Source of the DNA: Madurella fahalii
Lineage: Eukaryota > Ascomycota > Sordariomycetes > Sordariales
Length of the DNA: 64,000 nucleotides
Assembly: GCA_029876055.1 (NCBI GenBank)
Contig: CM056877.1
Coordinates: 3,658,001-3,722,000, forward strand
Direction of reading: 5' to 3'
In this document: piece after piece, positions 48,420 through 58,223 of the stretch
Position numbering within the stretch: the first letter of the stretch is position 1
Layout of the letters: every line of letters starts with the position of its first letter
Notes under the pieces: model-generated
What the model was told of the DNA's origin: nothing
Databases searched by the model: none
Seen by the model: the letters and a program-made list of their open reading frames with translations, nothing else
Translations under genes and position numbers: made by a program

Positions 48420-49233
48420 CTAGGAGCCGTCATCACTCTCGGAATCCTCCTCAACCACCCCCAGAGACTCCTTCAACTCCAGCGTCCACTGACGCGTCGA
48501 CTTCCTCCCCTCTTTTATTTCTCCGTAGAACGTCCTGAGTGGCTCCGGAAGGAGATTCACATCCAAAAGCCCGTCAGCCTCGACGTAGCCCTCCATGTAC
48601 GCGATCATGGAGATGCCGAAGGAGCCGACACGCTTCCCATGGTCCCGTGCATACAGACGCATGTAAGCTTCCAAGAGAATGTGAGACCTGGGAGCGATAA
48701 CTGCATGCACGGCCGACTCGAAAACACCAGCACCTCGACCCGGCCGCCAGGGCGGGAAAACGGTCTGATCCGACGCAAGGGCGAAATACGGCGGAAGGTC
48801 GAATTTGCTCGGGGATACCAGGGAATGGTCCAACGGCGGGAGGAACCATAGAGTATCGGATTGGAAATAGAGACCCGCCGTGACTTCTGAGTTGCCGTCG
48901 AGATGGCGTGAAATACTGGGGGCTGCGTGGGCCGTTTCTTTGAGGTGGTGGGGTACGATGGAGGGTCCGGACAAGGGACGAGACCGTCGCACTGCGCGAG
49001 GGCCCCCGCCCCGACCTCTAGACAGTCATCCGGGATCACGAAGTCGATCGACTTTGTACGCGGTCAGTTCTTGGGTCCGTTGTTTTCATTGACGAGGGGG
49101 TTTTACTTGCGGCGATGATGGATGGCACGCCGTGAAGACCGAGAAGACAGTGGCCCCACAAGACGCAGGGGACTTGGGCCGAGTTGAGAGCCTGCGCGAG
49201 AGACGCTACGAACGACTGCGAAATGCGTGTCAT
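48420..49233 (-). pseudogene. Nucleotidyltransferase-like fungal protein, probably frameshifted
   Basis: Exon 1 starts at 49233 (MTRISQSFVASLAQALNS) and contains VPCVLWGHCLLGLHGVPSII. A plausible 55 nt intron (donor GTAAAA, branch CTGAC, acceptor AAAG) leads to SIDFVIPDDCLEV. The phase across this junction is off by one base. A second frame change lies near 48905-48935, after PPVFHAI, where the sequence moves into the frame reading GLYFQSDTLWFLPPL and then MIAYMEGYVEADGLLD, stop at 48420. I remember these segments as parts of one fungal family. The hydrophobic-G-x(n)-D arrangement suggests a minimal nucleotidyltransferase fold, but the usual D-h-D is S-I-D here. Alternative: a functional shorter protein starting at an internal Met. 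Confidence 0.5.
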
Positions 49234-50462
49234 GTTTTGTTGACCATTGGATCTTTTAGAGTCGGAAGGGCGAAGATTGGGGGTTGTCGGTTTGTTTGTC
49301 AATTGCTCGTCGACGAAAGAAGCGGCCAACTACAAAGGCGGACCAATATTACGGTTTACTGCATCAGAGTACGGCTTTATCAGATATCCGTACGCCTCTG
49401 CAGAACTCACAGTGTTTTACTGAGAGACAAGCAGCCAATGCCATCGGCCCAACATCCACAACAAGCGCCGGTGCAGACGGCCCCCTTCGGGGTCACACTA
49501 TCTACCTGCCATTTTGTGACAAAGTTGCTCCCGGCCAACTTCGATCATTTTCCCGCACTGCCCCCTCGGTCCAATCTGTCTGGGCTGCGGTCCGCGTATC
49601 CCCTGCGGGTGACGGCGTCGACTCGAATATCCGCTAGTATACAGTGACCTTCCTTGACCCGGTGCCATATGTACTAAGCATGCCCTCCAAACAGGCCTGG
49701 CGGCTGCTGAAGCGATCTTAAGTTAACCCAATCCGCGGGCCGGGTGGTACGATCAGAAACGCCCGTCCCTGCTGGGTTAACCTGAACCACACAGTTGCTT
49801 ATCTGGGGTATTCTTTCGGCGCGATACAAGCCCTAACGGGCTTTGATGCCGAAGCTTTATCTAAGCTTAAGGATGATGCCTGATTCTGGCAGGTCTCCCA
49901 ATTTGGCGGGCTCGCCAGAGCATGCCGGCGCTTGGCCTCCCCTTGCCCGGCTCTCCGTACCATTATCATCCCATGGTGTGAGACGGAAAGGAGGAGTGCT
50001 GAGCCCCTTCAACAACCTCTGAGTCTGGAGACAGCCACCTACAACACCGGCATCCCTGCGTACAGCGGGTGTCAGTTGGGGCACGGAAAACTGGACACGC
50101 CTTACTTCCCGTCATGTCTGTTGCAGTACTTCGGCGACTCGCCGCCTAGGCTGCATTTGGCCCCAGATTTGGGCCAGCGGCTGCCATACATAGTATCCCA
50201 GGCTCACTCGTGCATGTGCCTCACACTATCTGCGGCCTCTCGACTAGCCATTGGCGATTGGATGTGGCAAGCCTCTTCTTTGACCGAAAGCAATCTGCAT
50301 GAGAAGGGGCCGACAGCGATCCACTCGCCGTCTCAGAGCTTTGTATATGATATAAGTATGGCCATCTCACACAAACGGACCGTCCACACCAACATACACT
50401 TCCCGCTTATCATCTATTCAAGGCTCTTATATCCTCCATCTTACCACCGCCTCACAAACACC
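49234..50462. other. Region between the two divergent nucleotidyltransferase-like genes
   Basis: No further gene supported. A CT-rich, probably promoter stretch with a TATATCC element (50428-50434) lies just upstream of the ATG at 50463. The in-frame upstream extension from 49932 is open by chance and lacks family features. Confidence 0.4.
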
Positions 50463-51264
50463 ATGGTCGCACTAGCTCAACTCGAACAGGCCGCAGCTGA
50501 TGTTGTCAACATCATGAAGAGCATCACTGAGTACTCCGAGGCCAGCATTCCCGTCATCGGCGGACTGGCCGTCTGGAAATACATCCAGGACGGCAGAACC
50601 ACACAAGTACCCGAGATCCACACTCTCTGTCTTCATACTTCAAGCTTACATGGCTGTCAGGATGTCGATTTCATCATCAGCATCGATTCTGCTCCTCAGA
50701 GCGTGAAATCCAAACTCTTGGCGCTTCCCAACTCTCCCTTCATTCAACAGGCCCAGTACTTCCTGTACAAGAGCTCTGATGGAGACCAGATTCAGATTGA
50801 CATCACTCCGGCGTGGCAGGTTCGTCCATCCCCCGTGGAAAATATTGGTCCTCCTTCTCTTCCCACAGTTTTGTTTTGTTTGTGAGCCTCTTTGGGGAAA
50901 CACTTGGACAAAGGCTTTTGAACACTGACAATGAATTGTTAAGTCTCCCTACCTACCGGCCGCTGCGAAGAAGCTGAAAAACATTCCGGCAGGCTCCGTT
51001 CCATACATCTCACCCACTGATCTTCTGATCTTCAAAATGCACTCCTGCGGGTTGCGCGCTCAAGCGCTCAAGAGCGTGGTCGATGCCACCGATGCCGCGG
51101 CCCTGCTAGCGGTAATACGCACCCCGCTCACTCTCACAAGTTACCAGCAAGAACTTGCTGAGCCCCGGATCACGGATATGGTGTCTTTCGGATCGAAGTC
51201 TGAGGACTGGTGGAGGCGGAAGCTGGGCCTGCCTACCCAGAAGCCGCCTGCAGACAACCAATAG
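50463..51264 (+). CDS. Nucleotidyltransferase-fold protein (MNT/AbiEii-like)
   Basis: Exons 50463-50606, 50661-50819 and 50944-51264 give 207 aa. The first splice joins IQDGRTTQ to DVDFII, completing a typical nucleotidyltransferase motif: PVIGGLAVWKYIQDGRTTQD, with the G-G turn and the D-V-D metal ligands in DVDFI. This resembles the minimal nucleotidyltransferase and AbiEii-like group, which transfers NMP to acceptors; the acceptor here is unknown. A later segment (YISPTDLLIFKMHS) fits the helical part after the core. Intron 1 is 54 nt and stop-free, so retained transcripts stay in frame with 18 extra residues between the G-G and D-x-D parts, probably inactive. It is divergent from the damaged relative at 48.4-49.2 kb. 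Confidence 0.75.
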
Positions 51265-53456
51265 ATGTGAAGTGAGTAGTACCAAAACTAGTACCGTATG
51301 AATGATGATGGGACTTGCGAGTGGGTGTCTCAGGGAGAGCCCTCGGCCGGTCCGAGTCAACATCCGAAGAAGTCGTCCAAGGGCAAGAGCAATGGCAAGC
51401 GTCATTGATGCGAGCCCTTGCCAGCCCATGGTCCAAAGTATTGCGAAGTCTTGTATGGTTATCACAACTGTTTCGAAAGGATGCCGGAAAAGGGGAAAGC
51501 AAGGGGTACGCACACGCAAGTTGGCGAAAGGAGTATCAGAACGCGGGCGAGGGCAATATTGATTGGCGGGCGCAATCAAGGGCACAAAAAAGGGACGTCG
51601 GAGGGGAGGATTCTGTTTACGCTGCGGGTGCTACGGGCATGCTGGGCCAGAGTTAAGAGCGGGGTGGCCTGGCCTGGTGCTATGCGGCCCAAAAGGACGC
51701 CATTACGGGCGGATGCAACAGTAGTCTCAGTTGCTCAGACCCGCTAGGCATGAGGTACCGCTATATAGAGGGGGAGGAGGAAGATATATAGGCCGACCTC
51801 ACTACTACCACGGACCGTACTCTATAAACCCATGTATCACTAGAACCGGCTCTTCAAGATCTATTTTGCAACAGTAGTCCCAACAAAGTACACGCGATAT
51901 AATAGTAGTGTATTCCACCAAGTTCCCCGAATCCATTAACTAGCCCGAAACCTTTCTCAACGGTTGCCGGCTTATTTAACGTTAAGGAAAAGGCTGAGGA
52001 GTCCCTTCAAGGCGATTGAGGACAAGCCGCGTGTTCTCTTGAGTCCTACGCACCAGTGGCTGGTCATGCGCTGTTTAAACGAAGTGTCGACAGAGATATC
52101 ACTCCCTGACAGGCTGGAGGAGATTCTAGCCCAATGGCTGCTCATACGTTTCTGAACCCACGCCCAAAATTACAGAGCTCGACTGCAGATCTTTAGCTAC
52201 GATGAGCTGCCGAGGACATTCAGGACGCGGTTCAAGTGACTCGGGCAGTTCAGGAGCAGTATCTCTAGATCGATTCACTTTGAGGCTAGGACCATGGCAT
52301 ATATCTTCATCCGCTCCTACTGCACCATTTCCCCAAGTTCTGCGCGCGACCGGGGAGATGGTTCCCTAAAGCCACATTCAGATTCCATAAACAGAACTTC
52401 AAGGCTCTTCAAGCGCACTTACTTACACATCTCCTTACTATCCTGCCGAGTAGCAGTCGCCCCTATTTCGCATGCTACATGCTGTGAGGTCGGACCACTC
52501 ACTAATGTGCTTAACACGCCCAAATGGGTGTAAAAATGGCGGCTAATCCAGCAATTAGTACCCCATTTCTGGTGTTCTTCCCCTTTGCATGGTATAAGTC
52601 TAGACACTCAGCAGCGGTCACTTCTCCTCTGGACGTATGTGCAGAAGGCTTTGACATAACGAAAGCAACTCCAGGCTGCTAATCAGCAAAATGCACCACT
52701 GCTCTCGTGTCCGGGCGTGGTTTGCAAGCCGGTATGTCATGAGGGTGTTGAGTGGAATCACCCGTCGACTCTATGCAGACATTTGCCTTTCTTAAAGACC
52801 TCCACTTACAACTTGATCCCCCTGCTCTCAGTCACAAACTACCTACTCTAGAGCCGATACAGGGTGGTGGGCAGTGCAACTGTTGCGGACTGGCTGCACC
52901 ACTCCCTAGCTACAGCGCCGTCGCTTGAAGGTTGCCATTAGCGCACGCAAGAGGCTCATACTTCAGTCGGTTTTCCCTCTTCAGAGGGTTTCAAGAGAGT
53001 AAGACGGTCAAAAAACAGCATCGGAAAGAGAACGACGATGAAAGGCTTTAGGGAAGTTCATCTCTGTAAGACCTGTCTACCAATGCGCTACACTCATGTC
53101 TCAGAAATGCAAGACCAAGAAAAAGAGTGCATTAGCTCCACCGAGAACAACAAAAGACCATCCTTTCAAGCCGAGAAGATCGACACGGTGATGACGTCTC
53201 TCCCATCACGACCGTTATCTCTCTCCGATTCCCATCTCCGTCCCCTTGCTTCACTACCCTAGAACGAGTTACCCACCAACTGTCGGGGAACCTAGAGCTA
53301 CACCTGCTGGAATAACCAAAAGGTTTGAGAGAGAAGACAGTTTTGTGCTTCCATGCCCCAACATCCTTAACCTTGGTACAGAGTTAAAAGATAGAGAGGA
53401 AGAAAGGGTGGGTCCCTGCCCCGAGAAGCGAACTTTTGAAGAAGGCCAACTGGCTT
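51265..53456. other. Gene-poor region
   Basis: No gene supported with confidence. A plus-strand frame near 51964-52239 (HQWLVMRCLNEVSTEISL, then a TGA, then RARLQIFSYDELPRTFRT in the same frame) may be a relic. TA-rich patches occur at 51750-51910. Confidence 0.4.
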
Positions 53457-54148
53457 CTAAATGTCGTCAATCGCAATCTCCTTGCTCCCGCCGGCATTGC
53501 CGCCGGCGTCGCTGTCGCTATCGCGATCCTCGTCGAACTCGAAGCCGCAGTCGCCGTCCTCATTCGGGCCGAACGTGTCAGTCTCGTTGATCTTGGCTGT
53601 GTCGGGGAGCTCGCCGTAGGCCTTCCTGGAGTGGGAGTCAGTATCTATTGTGGTGGTAGAAGAGACAATGGGGGTAGCTTGTGGGGACAGAGGAGGCTCG
53701 GAAACATACAAAGAACGAGCCTCATCGGCAGAGTACTTGAGAATCACATCGCCCTTCTCGTCTTGGTACTCGCGCAGCGAGACAAGGATGATGTCGCCGT
53801 TGTTGATCCAGATCTTTTTCCGGAGCTTGCCGCGGATGAGGCCGAGACGCTTGACGCCGTCGAAGCACTGCGAGTTATTGGTTAGAATTTTTCGGGTCTG
53901 CCGCAAGGAAAAACCGGACGGAGCGAGGGCGTACCATGGCCTCAAGTCTACCATTCCCCAACATCTTCAGGACCTGTGCGTACTCCTGGCCATCCTCTTT
54001 GAACGTGAGTTCGCGCTTCTCGTTGCTGTTTCCATCATAGTCAGTAATCGCGATGCCGCGGCTGTGGAGACGGAGGGGTAGCGACGCACTCGTTCTCGTT
54101 CTTTCCCCTGCGGCGGTTCTTGCCGCCCTTTCCCTTGTTCTTGGGCAT
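53457..54148 (-). CDS. TIF11: Translation initiation factor eIF1A
   Basis: Exons 54148-54090, 54025-53935, 53867-53710 and 53625-53457 give 158 aa. eIF1A binds the 40S A site, promotes scanning and start-codon selection, and helps subunit joining with eIF5B. The basic N-terminal tail MPKNKGKGGKNRRRGKNEND, the OB-fold core (ELTFKEDGQEYAQVLKMLGN, then IRGKLRKKIWINNGDIILVS) and the acidic C-terminal tail ending IDDI are all present. That end is the eIF5B-binding DIDDI-type tail. The second half of LKAYGELPDTAKINETDTFG is joined by an 84 nt intron (53709-53626) that is stop-free and a multiple of three. Retention would insert 28 residues after the OB fold. The first two exon joins restore the family sequence precisely. 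Confidence 0.95.
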
Positions 54149-54587
54149 TCTGACAAAGCGCGCTCAGGCGATTCTCGTCGAAAGAGACTCTTTTTCTGTC
54201 TGGAAAGGTCGGTAACGAAGGCCTGTCTACGCAACTTTCGTTGGTCGATCGTCTTGCCGGAGCGATGCCGATGTACGGTGAAGAAAGATAGTTGAAGAGG
54301 GGCAGGCGTGCAGGGGGTTTATAATGACTCTTTCGTGGGGCGCTTGAGTGGGTGGGGGGGTGTTGGGTTTCGCTCTTGGCTTCGGGCGGGCCGCGAGTGG
54401 CGGGCTTGGTGGGTCCGTCTGTGGCCATTGTTTCGGGGCCCTCTTGGCCCGAGCGTCCCCTGCGGACAGCGATTCATAGTCTTCAACCTCGACAGTGAAA
54501 ACCGGCAGTTCCAAAGTCAGGCAATGTGGTACCAACAAACAACACAATAACTCCACGGGGCAACGACAAGTCCTGCGGCCGCCAGCC
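54149..54587. promoter_or_regulatory. Bidirectional promoter region (eIF1A and predicted mitochondrial protein)
   Basis: A 439 bp spacer between divergent start codons. A TTTATAATGA element lies near 54318. A shared promoter is inferred from the layout only. Confidence 0.4.
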
Positions 54588-55523
54588 ATGATACGGTCTT
54601 TGCGGGCGTGCCGAAGCCCAGCAAGAAGACTAGCCCACACCTCATCTTCTCCGAGCTACACCGAGAGACCACCGCCGACTAACAAAATTTCAAGAAAATC
54701 AGCCGGGCAATCCGGCTCCAATGCCACATCGCTTACTACCAGACGCGGTTTGGCACCCAGGATCATCACACAGAGAACGCAGCAGAAATCCGCCCGCACT
54801 TCTTCTCTGGGCTACACCAAGAGACCACCATCAGTCCACAACAGGCCGGATGACTCAGCCGGGCGATACGACGCGGATGCGGCGTCGCGTATCGTCCCGA
54901 CGCCCCTGTCTCTCGCACCCAACATCATCACCCAGAAATCGGTACAGGAATTTGTCCCAAGCGAAATCGTCGAGGCGTTTGCGGACAAGTACAACCTCCA
55001 GTTCCCGAATAAGCTGCAGTTGCTTAAGGGGCCGAGGAGGGGCCAATTTCCCGTGCGGGTGTCGACTTGCCGCAGACATGTCTTCTCCCCGTATCACTTG
55101 AAGTACCTCACCATCTTCGACCATGCTCTCCGCGACAAGATACTGCATCTTTACCAGGAGAAGTCATCGACGCCGCTCTGGCTGTACGTGCACGGGCTAG
55201 TGCAAGATGGCAGTCCCGCCGTGGTGCGGACCACGAGCGAAAGAATGGCTAGGAAGGCGTTCCATAGCGCTCTGGCCGCCGCCGGCTACCAGAAGAGCGG
55301 CAGGAGCGTAAAGCTTAAGGACCAGTGCCTTCATGGGACCATTCGACTACTCATAATGTCTCCTAAGGAATTCTTGAAGCTCAGTTATGAGGATGTGGTG
55401 GAATGTTTTACAGAGCTCCTTGTGGGTCAGGCCGTCTGGCGTCTCGCGTGTGATTCCAGACTGATTGGCGTATCACACTCTGCCCCTACCACTGCCCATG
55501 GAGTAGGGCGTTCAGAGCCGTGA
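54588..55523 (+). CDS. Predicted mitochondrial protein of unknown function
   Basis: A single-exon frame encodes 311 aa from ATG 54588. The first 20 residues (MIRSLRACRSPARRLAHTSS) have Arg and Ser but no acids, as in a mitochondrial presequence; this is inferred. Residues about 20-115 contain an imperfect internal duplication: each half has an S-x-x-YT-[EK]-RPP block and ends LAP-x-IITQ. The second half (SEIVEAFADKYNLQFPNKLQ onward) looks like a folded alpha/beta domain with many basic residues. I do not recognise its family. Orphan mitochondrial ribosome-associated or respiratory factors are possibilities, but nothing here proves it. The open frame continues upstream to 54495, but the presequence-like start at 54588 is preferred. 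Confidence 0.6.
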   Translation: MIRSLRACRSPARRLAHTSSSPSYTERPPPTNKISRKSAGQSGSNATSLTTRRGLAPRIITQRTQQKSARTSSLGYTKRPPSVHNRPDDSAGRYDADAASRIVPTPLSLAPNIITQKSVQEFVPSEIVEAFADKYNLQFPNKLQLLKGPRRGQFPVRVSTCRRHVFSPYHLKYLTIFDHALRDKILHLYQEKSSTPLWLYVHGLVQDGSPAVVRTTSERMARKAFHSALAAAGYQKSGRSVKLKDQCLHGTIRLLIMSPKEFLKLSYEDVVECFTELLVGQAVWRLACDSRLIGVSHSAPTTAHGVGRSEP

Positions 55524-56156
55524 TGGTTGCCAGGACTCGGCCTGCGACAGTAAGAGTCACGCAACTGGCTCCGACTCCGCTGTCAAGTGAATCTCTTCTC
55601 ATTCATCTTATTGTTGAAGAGGGATCGAGAAAAACAGACCTTGAGCGGGCGAGCCACGACGGTTAACCCGAGCAAGGCGCTCCCAGATGACTGAGACCAC
55701 TTGGTCTCATCTTGGTGGCCCATTCTAACTTGGATGTCTCCTACGAGCAACCTGGTTTCCCACTGAAAAGTGATCCGGCGACGGGGATGACACATGAATG
55801 GAGCAACCTTGCCCCAAGGTGTCGGTGTCATGCCACCAACCCAGGACCCCAGCGCTCAAGGGGGTTCAGAAAGAAAACACCTTCACTACTTGAGTGTTGT
55901 GTAAACTTTGACCACGCTCATGGGCCGGGCTGAGAAATGCAATTCGGCCCGACCTAGTCCGGACGGCGGTGACAGAACGGATACGCGGATCATAGAATGG
56001 TACAAGCGAAGGCGAGCAGAACCCAGGGGTATCCTGTAAAATATTTCGATAATCATAATATATACTTGGGCGCTGCAAGACCCTGCTCATGGTAATGTCT
56101 TGGTCCAATATTTGCATAGAAAAGGCAGCAGCCGGGAGACTGCGCTGGGATTTCTC
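55524..56156. other. Intergenic between convergent genes
   Basis: This holds the 3' flanks of the mitochondrial-protein gene and the phosphopantothenate-cysteine ligase gene. No gene is seen. Confidence 0.4.
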
Positions 56157-57748
56157 TCATGCACGCCGTTTCTCCTCGACGGTGCGGATATATTTGGAAT
56201 GCAGGTCTTGCACCGCCGGAATGATAAGGCTCTCAATTTCCACCTCTGGGTCGCCTTCCGGCAGACTCTTCGGGTCGACGGGCTCGTCCTTTTCTGGAGT
56301 GCTGGCCTCACCGGAGCCCTGGCGGAATGGCACTCGAATCCAATGGTCTGGGTTTCCGGGTGAGACGAAAACCTGTCTTTGTTAGTCTCGTACGGGACGG
56401 ATAATTAGCCAGGGGGAGGTGAGGGACATACAACTTCCCACTTGCGGGTGGATCTGAGGTGGCAAATTAGCATGCGTTTACACCTGCGTAGATGGAAGTG
56501 ACTTACAATAGGTTGCCAATTACCAGGTGGTGTTGATACTTATCGAGCGAGTACCTTGCCTTGTGCACGAGGATGGCCGGGTCTGTCTCCAGCTTGAACG
56601 ACACAATCATGCCTTGTGGGGACCAGCCCTCGACCAAGTTCTTCAGAAATTTGGGCACGGGGTCCAAGTCGACGACTAGACGCTTGCTTCGGGGAACAGA
56701 CGGGGACGAGTCAAAGTTGTCAAACGTCTCTTCCTCCTCGACTACCGGACGGGCACCGGTGTTCCCCGTCCTCTTGACAGCATCGGCAGCATTCGTACTT
56801 TGGATCTTGTGCTCTGACATGCGGTCCGGCTGAGGTCTCAGTCAGAAGAGTGCACAAAATACGAACACATTGGCTGGACTTTACCGGAACGAAGAAATCG
56901 CTAACCGCGGCGGCCAGGTACAACAGCCCTCGCGGGCCGAGAGGCCGCATTAGCCGGGCAACGCTCCGCAGCTCGTGCAGGTAGTCGGAGATGCTAACAA
57001 ATGGCAGGACGAGTAGCATGTTGCGATCACGCGCATCACGGTACTTGCGCAGCACGTGCAGCATCTTGGCCGTATCCTCATCCCGGGCCACGACGCTGCC
57101 ATTGGGACCTTCTCGGAGGAAGTCTAGGAAGCAGTCGGTGGCGTGGCTGTAGTGGCGGGAGAATGGGAGAAGAGAAAATTGGCGGTGCCTAGGGGGATGG
57201 TTAGCTGGTCTGTCCTAAGCAGCGGGGGAGAGGGGTTGCGCGGGGCGAGGTTCCGTACAGGAATAGAACCGCGTAACCAGCTTCAAGGAAATACTCGGCG
57301 CTTGTCTGTTCGATGTGAGTCCAGTCAATCCTATACCCTTTAACAGATGGCCGCATAACACATGTCGCAGAGAGGCGATAACCCCCCCCCCCCCCCGGAC
57401 CACGAGTCTTGGCAGACAGAAAAGCACTCACAGCTCCGCGAGTGCCGGCTGAGAAGTTGTCTATGAAGCGCACGGTTTGTTTTTCTGCACGTTCTGGGCG
57501 TAAGTCACCGTCCAGGTGTTACTGACCAACGACATCGGGATTTAGAGCATACCGAGCGGTACCGTTGTGCCGCCTGACGTAACTAGCACCAGCCGCCGGC
57601 CGGCAGCCGAGTGGTAGTCGATGAACTCGCGCGCTTGAGCCACATGCTTGTCCAAGTCCTTGGGCGGCGGGTTGGCATTGAAGTAGTGGTCCTCGGCCAG
57701 GGCAGCGAGGTTGTCGGGGGGGATCTCGGGTGTATTGCTGGAAAACAT
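56157..57748 (-). CDS. CAB2: Phosphopantothenate-cysteine ligase
   Basis: Seven exons (57748-57553, 57484-57432, 57305-57259, 57188-56885, 56829-56507, 56453-56432, 56372-56157) give 386 aa. The enzyme condenses 4'-phosphopantothenate with cysteine using a nucleoside triphosphate, the second committed step of coenzyme A synthesis. The Rossmann-type start LVLVTSGGTTVPLE is followed across intron 1 by KQTVRFIDNFSAGTRGA, both family hallmarks. Later blocks are LHRQFSLLPFSRHYSHA, GLLYLAAAVSDFFVPPDRM with SEHKIQS across intron 4, and IVSFKLETDP. The 22-nt exon 6 is unusually small, but both splice pairs are canonical and the frame closes. Intron 2 contains a C homopolymer at about 57382-57396. The upstream in-frame extension to 57847 is rejected because MFSSNTPEIPPDN is the expected start. 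Confidence 0.93.
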
Positions 57749-58223
57749 GGTAACGAGGCGCTGTCTGACAAGAATCCGGGACTTGACAGGTGATGGCCGG
57801 GGACCCGGGGTTGCGGGGTTCGGCCCATGGTTTCGTTTCCGTCCCACCTTCTAGCTCCCCGCAGCGGGTACTGTACATAACGGGTGGACCTGCGTCGCCG
57901 ATGGTGGGGTTCTGGACCGCCGGCCGCCCCTGCCCGAGAAGTGAGAGCTTGACTGGGCAGAAGTTTGGTTGCCAAGACACACTGTGCCCGACTATGCATG
58001 GCTCTGCGCACAAGTAAGAGCAAGGGGGGGCTCGCAAGGCTCCAAGAGCAACAAATGGCCTCGACGGCTGGTTTATGCCAAACACCACAGCAAGTACACT
58101 AACTTTCCAAAAATTGGGCATCAGCTGTCAGACGAGGGCACCCCGGCATCAACATAACGTGAGCAGACACACAGAAGAAATACACAGAGCCTCGACAGGG
58201 ATACCTGTGCAGAGCAAGCGACA
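57749..58223. other. Region between divergent CAB2 and CHS5
   Basis: A 475 bp spacer between divergent genes, a likely shared or back-to-back promoter. Frames here are shadows or extensions; no separate gene is seen. Confidence 0.4.

Noticed and set aside
49932..50462. In-frame upstream extension of the nucleotidyltransferase gene
   Set aside because: The extension lacks family features; the ATG at 50463 is preceded by a typical CT-rich leader.
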